From Datisca glomerata (Eukaryota; Streptophyta; Magnoliopsida; Cucurbitales; Datiscaceae): a stretch of DNA of 64,000 bases. The number at the start of each line of letters is the position of its first letter. Within the stretch, counting starts at the first letter, position 1. Of this stretch, positions 9,673 through 20,640 are shown piece by piece. A program made the position numbers and the translations under genes. Under the pieces are notes generated by a model. The model did not search any database. It was not told the origin of the DNA and worked only from the letters and a program-made list of their open reading frames with translations. The stretch covers positions 1,079,639 through 1,143,638 of the forward strand of contig QANY01000156.1 in assembly GCA_003255025.1 (NCBI GenBank), in the 5' to 3' direction.

Positions 9673-11640
9673 GGTAACGAACTCTGAATGAGAGAGAGAA
9701 AAAGATTATGAAGGAGGAGAGACAGAATGATGGTGGCCTCAGAGAATAGTCCATTCTTGCAATAATATTTTTTTTCTGACTATTTGTTAAAATATAATTG
9801 ATATTAGACAACTTTACAATTATAAATTCAATTTCGTCTACCGCTTTTAAAAATATCAAATATAGCACTTTAAAAAAAATTAACTAGCAAATTTAATCAA
9901 ATTTAATAATTTTCTTATATAATCAGTTACTAATATACTCTTTTATTTTTTAATGTAAATATTTAATCATCCCTTTTTTATTTTCAATATCTATTAATTA
10001 TCTTTCTCTATATCTTAACCGAATTCTCTCTCTCTAGCCGGACTCTCNTGTGTGTATATATGTGTCTATATATATAGATTTAATGAGGGAGACAAATAGA
10101 GAGAGAGTAAGGAAGTTTTTTTAAAAGTAAATCATTAAATGAGATATTTATGACTTATGGGAGTTTCCAATTTTTTTTTAAACTTGTTAAATGATTGTAA
10201 AAGAGCATAGTGAGAAGATAGGGTTTTTAGACACATATACCATTTGAAATTTTTATTTTGTTAAATAACCAAAAATATTAATAATTAGAAAATAATCATT
10301 TTAGAAAAAGTCAACAAAATTTTAAGCTACATTTGCTATAATACCCCATCAACTATATTTATTAATTATCAATTATCCTAGTAATAGCTAAACTAAACGA
10401 TTTTTGAATTTTGAACTGTACGAAATATTTATCCATTTTAAGTTACTAAAAAATTAAATGAATGGATTATTATCTTTAATTATAAATAATAAACACTTTA
10501 ATTATGTTCATATATACATATTTAATTTATAAATAATAAGTTTTACTATATTTCTACAGATCAGTAAGTTTACATTTTTTGAATTTTAATATATATTTTT
10601 ATTATTTTCATTACAAAATTAGTATGTATTCGTCCATACTAATAAATATTATTGTTAATAATCATTTTATCACTTTTAATGTAATTCATATAAATAACTA
10701 TTATCATAATAATGATAAATGTTTTAACGAATTCACTAAAATAATTATGATAAATTTGTAAGTAGTTATAACAAGATTTACATAAATAATTATTACACTC
10801 ATATATATATATATATATTATTTTATTAATAAATGTGTATTTTCTTAAAAATCACTATTAATTCCTTAAAAATAAGGGATTGCTCTATCTTTAAAAATAT
10901 GCATTTAATGAAAAACTTATAGATATAATTATGGGAAAAAGTTAGAAATAATTATTTTCATTAATAACATAAATACTTATAAAAATAAAATGGACCAATA
11001 AATGAAAATAATTACATAATTCATATTTTTATTAGTGTTAATCAAATATTTTTTTATATATCTCATGTATATATTTTTTCTCACAAATTTTCAGTATTAT
11101 TAGTCTCACAATTTTATTTTATTTGGATAAGAAAATCAAAAGATTTTTTAAAAAAAAATTGTTAAATAACAATTGAGTTTTTATTTTCAGAAATTTAATT
11201 TATATAGATAATAATAGAATATGCTAATAAAATTTAAAATTAAATAAATAAAAGAATGTCAACAAACATGTAAATTGTACCTACAATTTTGCTAAACCTT
11301 ATCAACCACTCAAAATTACAAAATTCAAAATCAAACCATTATTCTCTCCAATTGATAAGGCAAATTGGTTAATAAAGTTGTGCACAACCACAACATCCAC
11401 TTCCTAATAATTAAAAAAAATGATTTTAAATTTGCCTTTTCAAATTGTTATTTGCTCTTCTATTTTATTAGTAAATATATATTTGTTCAAAAATCACAAT
11501 AAATTTACATTTGCTTATTAAATACAAATTTGATTTACACTGTATTTTTTATAATATAAATCCTGAAAAATATATATTCAATATAATTATATAAGCAATT
11601 GAGAAATCTCACTCTGTTAGAAAAAATTGTTATTTACTGT
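9673..11640. other. AT-rich intergenic DNA, no gene
   Basis: Very AT-rich with many short A/T runs, one N near 10048 beside a TGTGTATATATG stretch, and an (AT)n run near 10801-10818. No credible coding frame or RNA gene was found on either strand. Confidence 0.6.
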
Positions 11641-12015
11641 TATTTTATTAAAATATATATATTTTATAATCACAACAAACTTCTAGACGTTTGTTAAAGA
11701 TAATTGTATATTAATTTTTATATATATTTTTAAAGATAATTGTTACTTACTTTTTTATTTTAAAAAATATATATTTATTAATAAACAATTCTCTCTCTTC
11801 TCCGAAATTATGGTTCCATTTGAAATTATGATTTTATATTTTTTAAAATCACAACAAATTTCTACACGCTTGTTAAAAAAATTGTATATTAATAAATTTA
11901 TATTTTTTGAAATATCAAAATAAGAAATCTCTCTGTATCTTCCTTCCCCAAAATTATGGTAACGTGCAAAAATATGATTTTATAGTTCTTAAAATCACAA
12001 CAAATTTCTACATAT
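11641..12015. repeat. Degenerate tandem repeat, ~150-180 bp units
   Basis: The phrase AAAATCACAACAAATTTCTACACG recurs in variant form near 11665, 11845 and 11990. The first two copies are each followed by CTTGTTAAA…TTGTATATTAAT. Before the second and third lie related stretches with TCTCTC then AAATTATGGT (about 11790 and 11935). Two or three diverged units, no coding content. Confidence 0.7.
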
Positions 12016-12855
12016 GAAATTAGTTGTCTAATTTTAATTTAAAAATTTAAATAGTTGCTAATTCCGTATAAAACCCTTGCTAAAACCACTCTAAAAAATG
12101 GACTATTCATTATAATTTCCCTTAGTAATAAAAAATCCATGCCTTGAGCAAAGAAGCTTATCCCAGGATCAAATAAAGAGGTCAAATAAGCCTGAAAAGT
12201 ACCGTACAGATGATAGCTTGTCTTACTAATCCATTATAACAAAAAGGAAAAATGTATAGTACCAGAGATCAAACTCACCCTTGCATCCTGGCCCTTACTT
12301 GGGGTGATTCAAAAGACAAAAAGGAAAAAAATGCAATTGAAAATGCCAAAGAGAGAGTAGTTCCAAAACACTCTTTATCTTCTTATTCAACGTAATGGAA
12401 GGTGGAGGGGAGATCAGACACCAAAACTGGGAATGAGATTAGACACGAACAACTATGCTTTCTTCTATTCTTTTTTCTTTAGGTTCTTCTATTCCTTCTT
12501 TATTGAGGAAGATTGGTATAATCTTTCGCTACCAATTTGATTTATCTGTACGACTTTGGAACTCACAATAGTCAATGAGGACTTGCCACGAATCACCCAC
12601 ATGTTGACACGTACCCCTGCATGCAGCAATCAGCACATTCATCTTGACTCAGGCAGTAAGGATTTTCTTTGTCAGAATATAAATAAGATGGAAGCTAAAA
12701 GTCTCATATTATATACATCTTAAATTTAAACTATCTATATCAATTCGTTAAGTAAAATATGATTAGCTACTAGTTAAGGTTTTGAAATTGAGGGCACACA
12801 GTGGATAAAGAATAAAGAATGGTTGAATCCACAAGCATTAAAAAGATCGATAGAG
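12016..12855. other. Intergenic, no gene recognised
   Basis: Mixed-composition DNA with no open frame of note and no repeat family recognised. Confidence 0.5.
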
Positions 12856-13191
12856 TAGGGGTGTGTACGAGATGCGACAGTTTTTTAGTCTTTTTGTCTC
12901 GTCCCGATCGGGACAGGACAATTTTTTTAAGTCTCATTCCGTCCCGTGCTTAGCGGAAATCCCGAGCGGGACGGGTTGGGACTGGACGGGGTTGAGACGG
13001 GTATTTTGGATAAAAAATTAAAATTGATTTAAAGTTGAAAATATTAAAATGTTAAAATTTTTTAAAAAATAAAAATATTGAGTTATTTATGAAAAATCAG
13101 GATGGGACAGATCGGGATAAAATTTCTTATCCCATATCCTATCCTGTCCCACTCGATTCAAGATAATTTTTCAGGACGGTTAAACACCCAT
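12856..13191. mobile_element. hAT-like MITE with GGGACGGG-rich interior
   Basis: Left end TAGGGGTGTGTA and right end (reverse complement TATGGGTGTTTA) are imperfect inverted termini of the hAT-MITE type. The interior is a run of GTCCCGTCC/GGGACGGG variants on both halves with an AT-rich middle, a layout common in plant non-autonomous hAT elements. I could not see an 8-bp duplication, so the boundaries are approximate. Confidence 0.5.
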
Positions 13192-13630
13192 AAGGAACCA
13201 AAGTTTCCAATGAAGATTTTGTTCTTTTACTTTCCACACCTAAAAATGTCAAAATTCTTTCTGACCATTGTGAAAAGGAATGGAGAAAACAGTCACTTAC
13301 AAAGAATTTTACTTGGGTTTGGTAGTAGTAGGTAGCCAAGAGCCATGCCTATGAGCTGTGATAGATTGACATGTGAGCCGCAATTTGCCTTTAAAAGAAA
13401 ATAGATATGGTGCATTTTTCACAGCCCTCCATATCCATCCTATATCATCATCATCCTCATGTAGACCCATCATTTAAACATGGGCGGTGCATGTTGTGTC
13501 ATGCAGACCATTCCCAGAATATATTCCAAAAGAGGATTCTGGACGATTGTATCCTGCAGAGTTTTGGAGCAGCTTACCCTATATTTTGTATAGCATCCGA
13601 ATTTAAAGCCAACTTGCCTTATCTGCTGAC
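13192..13630. other. Upstream region of MIR169; no coding gene
   Basis: Short open frames exist but none has recognisable content. The stretch is less AT-rich than its surroundings and presumably holds the MIR169 promoter. It was not possible to identify specific factor sites. Confidence 0.4.
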
Positions 13631-13632
13631 TC

Positions 13633-13640
13633 TATATATA
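13633..13640 (+). promoter_or_regulatory. TATA box candidate for MIR169
   Basis: TATATATA within CTCTATATATAGAGG lies about 100 bp upstream of the pre-miRNA stem on the same strand, the usual distance for plant MIR genes transcribed by RNA polymerase II. Confidence 0.55.
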
Positions 13641-13733
13641 GAGGTTGGAAGTGCATTGCATTCGTCATCCAATTTGTGTACATGAAACTTTTATCAGAGT
13701 TTAAGAGGAAGAAAGGTTCTACATGGGAATAAA

Positions 13734-13864
13734 GAGCCTGGTATTGTAGCCAAGGATGACTTGCCTGCAACCTCATGAAGGGCCTCGAGGAAAAAAGAAA
13801 ACATATATCCTCAAGAGTCCTTCTGTGGCATACAGGCAGTCTCCTTGGCTAACGAAACCGGCTC
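13734..13864 (+). ncRNA. MIR169: MIR169 precursor hairpin (miR169 family)
   Basis: The 5' arm at 13747-13767 is UAGCCAAGGAUGACUUGCCU plus G, identical to a canonical plant miR169 variant. The 3' arm at 13833-13851 (CAGGCAGTCTCCTTGGCTA) pairs with it along its length: ten pairs, a U mismatch/bulge, four pairs, a U bulge, then five pairs. The stem continues outside the duplex (GAGCC at 13734 with GGCTC at 13860) and further out (GAAAGGTTC at 13711 with GAACCTTC at 13879), so the full foldback may span 13711-13887. Known role: miR169 guides cleavage of NF-YA (HAP2) transcription factor mRNAs in drought, nitrogen and developmental responses. It is a single copy here; no second miR169 was found in the window. 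The hairpin comes from pairing by eye, not an energy calculation. Confidence 0.93.
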
Positions 13865-14323
13865 ATATTTCTCATGCTGAACCTTCTCTTCCATTGGGGC
13901 AGAATCCGGACACACCCTCGAGGGCCAGCTTCTGCAAACTGATGACCAATGTGCGGTTATCAAACCCAGTAATCTTGAGTTCGTGAGAAATTATAATATT
14001 TCATTACTGTCCCAATGCTAACATATTATACTTAAATAAGTTGTCCTTCCTAAGAAATGTCTATATTTAAGCAATCAAGATCAATGTCTATGCAATCTCG
14101 TTGAAGTAGTATTTGTAAACCGGTAATTAACTGGATGTCACCATAAAGACGAGTATATATATGAGTAAGATGTATAATAACAATGTCTTTACAGAATTGC
14201 AGCTATCGAAAATCTCGTGTCCCACTTCCACATACAAAAAACAGGGAGCTCAGGAGCTCTAACAAGCACACAAGTAACAGATTGCACCGAAGACAACCAT
14301 ACTCAAATAAACAGTTCATAAAG
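13865..14323. other. Region between convergent MIR169 and GILP-like genes
   Basis: Holds the 3' part of the pri-miR169 transcript on the plus strand and, from about 14180, the probable 3'UTR of the minus-strand LITAF gene. No separate gene seen. Confidence 0.5.
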
Positions 14324-14862
14324 TCAAGCACGGAGCGCAAAGCTTTCCTGAGTCCACTGTGGAGGATCAACCACAGCACAGGCGTCTGACTTCTCAAAAT
14401 CGGCAACCTATATGAAAATCAGTAAAAAGAGCAACTTAAATTTCCAAAATCAATACACGCAACCAACTAAATGGTAATGATGACAGAAAATTATTTCTAC
14501 CTTTTCTTTGCAGCTTGGGCAATAGTGATACTTGTGCCAGAGACAGTCCATTGAAGGACAGAGAAAGCAAACTCCGAGCATCATTGGCATCATGCAACCA
14601 ACAACAGCTGCCAGACTTGGCTTTGATCTGTATGTCACACGAAATTCATCAACCAAGAAGTATTTACTTAACCGTGAAGCATTCACACCTTAGTGGAGGT
14701 AGCATAGGCTTGGCGGTAACTTCAGGCGAAGGAAATATAAACAAACTTAAATCTTCAAATATAGGTGTAAAGTCTCTTCTATGTTGCCTACAGAGTCTAT
14801 ATGATATATACACAAACATATGGCTGTGTGTGTGTGTGTTGCAGCTTGCAATACTGAGGTTA

Positions 14863-14906
<44 letters not shown>

Positions 14907-16304
14907 TGTCATGATATAAAACATTACTTCACTATTATAGAGTCTATAGACCAATCGCGGCAATAAATTTCCCCGTGCTCACATTTCTTAGATTCACAAG
15001 CTCTCCAGGCAACCAACGCACATCAGTTTTCATTGTTCGTTGGCTGTTGCTTAGCCAACTGGTTATTTCAGTTCGAAGGAAGAGAGTGAGATTCCCATTA
15101 ATTACTAACCAGTGAAATCAACTGAATATTTTGTTGAAGATCTGGAATAGGCATTCTACAAAACTCAAATCATTTATCCTCTACAGAACTAATAACATTA
15201 TCATAACTAGTAAAAATTGTGATACTTTTCATAGATATCCAGTCTCCACAGCACCAATTCGATTTTCCCTTAACTTACCCCCCCCCCCCCCCNNCCCCCC
15301 CCCCCCTCCTTCCCCCAAATCTCCAGCACCTAGTCAAGAACCTTTCTTTCACAGTTGCAAAACATTCTACCATTTTTCTTCACCAAAAGGAATTCTTTAA
15401 GGATAAGTTGATAAAACTGAATATATTTACTAAAAGAGATCGTTATGACATCAGATATAACTTCAACCGTTTGCCATTCTACACTAAAAGAGCTAGAAGA
15501 TAGACTATGGGAGCTCGCATCAACCCATATCTAGAAAACATCACAAGGCAAGGCAGAAAAAGCTTATTGACCGAAGATGCTAAAGAAAGAAACAGTGATC
15601 GAAAACCTACAAAATCATAATTAGCATCACTAATTTGTCACCTAATTCTCTACCAGAGAGAAAGGATATTTAAACAATACAGGAACATTAAAGAAGAGGA
15701 AGAATAATATGGACATTTACCAAATAAAGCAATAATCGTTGTAAAGAAAGTCAACGTTTTTCGGTATAAAGATCATACATTCCAAAATCGCCAAAACTTC
15801 CATGACCTATCTAATTTATTCTACATGTGAAACTTAAAACACAATAATTAGCCATAGAAAATACATAGAAACAATCGAAGCAAGGAAAATCTTAAAATTC
15901 AGAAAGGGCAGGCCAATTTATTCCGATTCTGAAAACATTCCAAAATTTTAATATACCAGATAACATCAAAAGATTTATTATTAGGGAAATATCAACTGCT
16001 TAACTGCTTATTCTGCTGGGATAACCATGGAAATTAAAATAAATTGAATGATAATAACGTAGTGAAATATGGGAAAGAGATGGACAGAGATGCATGGAAA
16101 AAATATTCACCTGACGGTAGTAACACCGGAATTGCCACAGTAAGCGCAGTTGAATGGGGCAGGAGTGTCTCTGTAAATCGTTTGATGAATAGGAATCCCC
16201 TTTGGATCGCCAAAAATGGCGTTTGGAGGGATCATTCCGGCTTGATATGGATTCTGCCCTACATAGTATGGAACTCCGACGACGGGCTCATCGTTCTTCG
16301 ACAT
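14324..16304 (-). CDS. GILP: GILP-like LITAF-domain membrane protein, three exons, 134 aa
   Basis: Exons on the complement are 16111-16304, 14501-14627 and 14324-14407 (194+127+84 nt); introns are GT-AG and the joints restore V-R-S and K-V-A. The protein opens VPYYVGQNPYQAG-IPPNAI (residues 11-30), has C53-x2-C56 (CAYC), a hydrophobic stretch about 69-92 (AAVVGCMMPMMLGVCFL), and H99-x-C101-P-x-C104, the two halves of the LITAF zinc-binding domain around a membrane-inserting segment. The tail DPPQWTQESFALRA is also conserved in this family. Arabidopsis GILP (134 aa) is plasma-membrane associated, binds LSD1 and limits hypersensitive cell death; the same role is inferred here. Start chosen because MSKNDEP is the family opening. 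The gene looks intact. Intron 1 is 1,483 bp and holds a GT microsatellite and an N-containing C tract. Confidence 0.95.
14829..14903. repeat. (GT)n microsatellite in GILP intron 1
   Basis: Two GT runs, 14829-14839 and 14866-14901, separated by a short unique piece. They are likely polymorphic. Confidence 0.9.
15279..15306. repeat. Poly-C tract with two N's in GILP intron 1
   Basis: C14-NN-C12: a homopolymer the assembler could not resolve. Its true length is unknown and a little sequence may be missing. Confidence 0.85.
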
Positions 16305-16753
16305 TTTTATTGGCCTATTGAGTTTCTCTGCGTCTCAAGTCGTCGTCCTACCAAAGTAAAAATGTTTGAAATCGATGCGCTACAAGGACGAATCCTTTTT
16401 GGTCGCGCGAAGAAAATAGGACTTCTGCGGACGCTTAGGGGAGAAAGAAATAAAGGAATGAAAATGAAAATCTTAGCGGAGCACGCTTTTAGATTTGTCT
16501 TTCTTCTTCATTCATGGTCAACATCTTCTTCATTAATAAATTAGGAACACGCTTTGAAAATGGAGAATGATGAATTTGGAAATTCAGAATCATCAAGTTA
16601 TCAACATCCAGCACAGCAGAAGCTTCCTCGTGTAATTTGTAAGCCCTAACTAAGTCCAGTAGGCTAGAAGCCTAGAAGGCTACATTAGTACACTAACCCA
16701 TTATACTAAAATAAAGGTCGTAATGTTAATAAATAACCGACGTCTAAAAAAAT
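16305..16753. other. Upstream region of the GILP-like gene
   Basis: Probable 5'UTR and promoter (minus-strand reading). The first 250 bp are less AT-rich than what follows. No clear TATA box in the right orientation was identified. The open frame on the plus strand here is antisense to the LITAF exon and its leader and is not a gene. Confidence 0.45.
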
Positions 16754-17272
16754 TTCCAAAATGATCACAAATATAAAAAACATAAAAAATAATTTACCGA
16801 CATGACTTAAAAAAATAGATTTTCACGTGAAAAAAATTTATGCCCACATCATTGTTCCAGATTTTAATAACTTATATAATTTATATAACACATATTATAT
16901 ATATATATATGTAATTTTTGTAGTATACTTTATATGTACAGTATATGTTATATAAATTTTGTAAACAAAAATTTAAAACTTCAGTGGCGCGTGTGGGGGA
17001 CGATTTTTGGCATAGAATTTTCCAAAATGATCAAACATAAAAAACAATTTACCGACATGATTTAAAAAAATAGATTTTCACGTGGAAAAAAAAATTATAA
17101 GCACATCATTGCTCCAGATTTTAATAATTTATATAATTTATATAATACATATTATACATACATATGTAATTTTTGTAGTATACTTTATATATACAGTAAA
17201 TATTATATAAATTTTGTAAGCAAAAATTCTTCAGTGGTGCGTGTGGGGGACGATTTTTGGCATAGAATTTTG
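16754..17272. repeat. Tandem duplication, 266-bp unit x2
   Basis: CCAAAATGATCA begins at 16756 and again at 17022. Both units then contain TTTACCGACATGA, ATAGATTTTCACGTG, CACATCATTG, a TATATAATTTATATAA stretch, TTTTTGTAGTATACTTTATAT, and end GTGTGGGGGACGATTTTTGG. Identity is high by eye, so this duplication is younger than the others in the window. No coding frame. Confidence 0.9.
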
Positions 17273-18474
17273 ATTTTTTTATTAAATTTGGGTGATATTT
17301 TTGTTTTATATGCCTAGTACATAACCATATATATATATGAACCGTAAGTTCAATGTATCATGATTACATATTGTTCATTATGTAAACATTTTTAACTGTA
17401 TCCTAAAATGTACAAACTTACATGGGAAGTATTATGTTGGAGTAGTGCGATTGTAATGACAGACCAACAAATAGTATATATGTATATGCATATGGTATAA
17501 AAACATATATTTAGTAAGTGTGAATTATTGCTCTATTGTTCATTGTGTTAACATGCTTATATGTATATGAAAATTTGGCAGAGGTATAATGAGGCCAAAA
17601 GGCAGTGCAAAAAATAGTAAAAAAAATATGAAAAACAAAGAAGGAACCAACAAGACAAAGGTAAATCAGTTGTTGAATCATAGCTAACTATGTACATAGA
17701 ACACTAATTTCTAAATATATATTCATATTTTTATATATAATGATTGTATGCATTTTTTTTATATATTAGGAACAATCAAGGAGAAGTGACATATTGTAAT
17801 CGATTGGAACTTTTACTATGCCAAGCAAAAGAAGACGAGAACCAAAATGAAAGCTTCAGCAAATTGAGGAGAGTGAATCGGAAGAGGCACAAAACACTTC
17901 AACTTGTAAAAGGAGTAAAATCATGATAAAAATATGTGAAACTTGTAAAAGGAGTAAAATGAAACAAGCAACACGAAGAAAGCCGCGAAGAAGAGTAAGA
18001 GAAATCTAAACAAAAAAAATTATATCAAGGGAATACTAGTAAAATAACCAAAAATATCTTACCTACCTAATATTAATATCCTATATTTAGATCATATCTG
18101 CAAAATAGTAAAAAAAGCATTTTAACAAAACTAAATAATAAAATAGACTAAATCCCTAATTTTTCCACGAAGCATTAGCTGCTGTTTGATGGGCCAAGAG
18201 CACTTTCTAAAGCCCAAAATAAAACATGGAAAATATTGTATCAACATCTAATATTTGTTTGATAAGAATTTTTTTGTTTGTTGCACAGTTAAAAAAGAAA
18301 GGTATTTTCCTTCCTTCTTTATGTGATATTAAATTGTTCCAACGCCGATGGAGTAAGAATGATTTATAATTGGATTTCTGGGGCTGGAATAATCAATTTT
18401 TAGAGACTAGTGTCACATTTGAAGATCGAGAAAAAGAGGTGTTTTGTGCAAGAATCAAGAATGATCATTTTATA
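17273..18474. other. AT-rich intergenic, no gene
   Basis: Only short lysine-rich open frames (for example 17744-17926) without recognisable domains. A direct repeat ACTTGTAAAAGGAGTAAAAT occurs at about 17901 and 17941. Confidence 0.5.
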
Positions 18475-18486
18475 TCTATATCTATA

Positions 18487-19130
18487 TCTATTTATATTAT
18501 ATTAAAAGGAGGTTAAAGGGGAAAATTTTGATTTTCTTTTTTACCTTTTAAAATATCACACAAATTAGATATTTCATGTTTTTTTATTTACTTCATTTAT
18601 ATAATAAAATTTACAAATTGTTTGTAGGTTAAATATGGTTACAATATTATGTAAGTAGGAACATGAATGTCCATAAAGATTAATTTCAAAATTTTTTGCA
18701 TATAAGAATATTTATTTTTTAGTTGTTAACGATTTATTTGTTCATGATTTATAATACTACTAGCTACATGAATATTTATATAAATGAATTTAAAGAAGAC
18801 ATCAATATATGTTCTAACAATCTATCAATGATATAATTACTTTTTAGGAATGGGACAAAATGATAAAATAAATTAGTTTTCTATAATATTTAAAAAGTAA
18901 TTATATATAATAATATTTCAAGCATCTAATTTTTAATTTAACATATCTTACTGTATGTGTACTATGTTCGAGCACTAAAACTTCTAATACATAAGTATTA
19001 AATTTTTTAGTATATTATCTCTTATTTTATAGCGACATAAATAAATGAATATGCTTATGTTTGTTTCCTATATAGTGAATGAATAAAAAATCTAGACTCG
19101 TCACGTGCAACGCATGTAAATTTCTACTAG
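18487..19130 (+). mobile_element. Non-autonomous Helitron (~650 bp)
   Basis: The 5' end is of TC…TATATTAAAAGGAGG type; because TCTATA is repeated the true start could be 18475, 18481 or 18487. The 3' end has a small hairpin (CGTGC-AAC-GCATG, 19104-19116) nine to ten bases before a terminal CTAG (19127-19130), flanked by A on the left and T on the right. TC…hairpin…CTRR inserted between A and T is the Helitron signature. There is no Rep/helicase coding sequence. Confidence 0.72.
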
Positions 19131-20530
19131 TAGATAAAAATGACATTTAAAAAATAATGTAATGACTGTAAATATAGACAATTAACTAATATCATATATT
19201 AACTTAAGTACTAAATTCTAAAAATATCATTGGTATTCCTATAGTAAACTAATCTATGTAAAGCTTTTAAAGAATCATTCTTGTATATAAAAAATATAAA
19301 GGTCACTATTACATGTAAAACCTTTGACATGGGCTACACACTTTAATTTTTAAGCTATCAGGAGCCTTCGTGCCTTTCTATTTACATACTAATATTTATG
19401 AAAAATAACAGAAAAATATATGTTTTATGGATGAAGTTAAGTAAATGACCGCTAACAAGTAGTAAAAATGGTTGCATTTTTTGAATTTTTACATGAAACC
19501 ACTGAAAGTTCAATATGACTTATTAATTTGCAAACCTTTTGGGTACATTGTTAGAAAAAAAAAACCTTTTTTGGCCATTTATGCTAATTTTTTATTGTTT
19601 GGCCATTTGTTTAACTCATCCTTATAAACTAGTCATACTTGTAGTTCTCCCTATGTAATACTAGTGATATCCATTGTTAATGTTTATTATGAACTATAAA
19701 GAGATTCAATCAAAGTTACAATGGGCACATGAGAGACCAGACATGATATTAACGGTGAATTTGAAAATGTTTTGTTTGAAATTACATAAATGTATTCAAA
19801 ATGTAAATCATATTTATTTGAAATCCGCGGCTCATAATAATAACATTAAATATATTCATAAAAAACATGCAAAACTAATCACACTCTTTTATTACTCCTA
19901 ACACATAACACGAAATAATTAGGTCATTTTACTTCTTGTTCATTAGATCAGGACCGAGCATTTCCCTATCACAAATAATAAACTTTATGTAGTTATCTCT
20001 CATCCATGTATAACCAGATCGTAAGGGTAGGGAGTTTTGAAGTGAAACCCAAATGCACTTAATTTAATCCAAACATTGAATCAGAGTTAACCAATCAGAT
20101 TTGTGTAGGATGATTGAAAATGATAAAAAAAAATTATTTAAAGTTAGGAAATAGATGCAGATTAAGCAGGGATTAGCGAGAGCCGAGGAGCACGCCCAAG
20201 CCCACTGGGGGATGTTCCCTTCGTGCTCAGAATTGGACCCTCGCGTGTTGCGTGGGAGTTGCGTGGCAGGGGAATGAATTGGGAAACCCGTTGAAACATT
20301 CTATATTATTTATATATACTTTTTCTCTACTCTGAATTTTAACATTCTATTCATGTTCACTCAACAAATATAGTTTTAAAAATGTCGTTCACTAATAACG
20401 ATGATGATAATTTAATAGGGAAAAAATGCCATTCCTAAATTTAAAAAACAAGATATTTAAAGTAGGTTATTCTACAAATTCTTCAAAAAATATACTCTCA
20501 TCTTAACCACAACATATATCAGAAAATGAA
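19131..20530. other. AT-rich intergenic with one GC-richer island
   Basis: No gene. Positions 20160-20285 stand out as GC-rich, with GAGCACG (20188) able to pair with CGTGCTC (20222) and three GCGTG repeats near 20245-20270. Origin unknown. Confidence 0.45.
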
Positions 20531-20640
20531 TTGGCACAGTAGTTAACCACTTATACCCACATCACAAATTCATGTCTTCAAGTCAAAGAATAACTCAATT
20601 CTCTTATAATTGTAAGTTTCACAACAAAAGAAAAAAATGG
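20531..20640 (+). mobile_element. Possible SINE head (Pol III A and B box-like)
   Basis: TTGGCACAGTAGTTAACCAC matches the plant SINE A-box region (TGGCNNAGTGG type), and GTCTTCAAGTC about 30 bp on resembles a mutated B box (GTTCGAGTC). No poly-A or TTG tail or target duplication was identified, so this is tentative. Confidence 0.35.

Noticed and set aside
13407..13986. Protein-coding frames around MIR169
   Set aside because: No domain or splice support; the sequence is explained by the primary microRNA transcript.
14515..14963. Open frames on both strands over the GT microsatellite
   Set aside because: They lie across GILP exon 2 antisense and its intron 1. The Cys-Val or Thr-His runs are only the GT repeat translated.
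15131..15503. Proline-rich frames near 15280
   Set aside because: Produced by the unresolved C tract with N's inside an intron.
20160..20285. GC-rich island as a gene exon or transposon terminus
   Set aside because: No open frame, no inverted terminus and no matching copy in the window. Left as unexplained composition.
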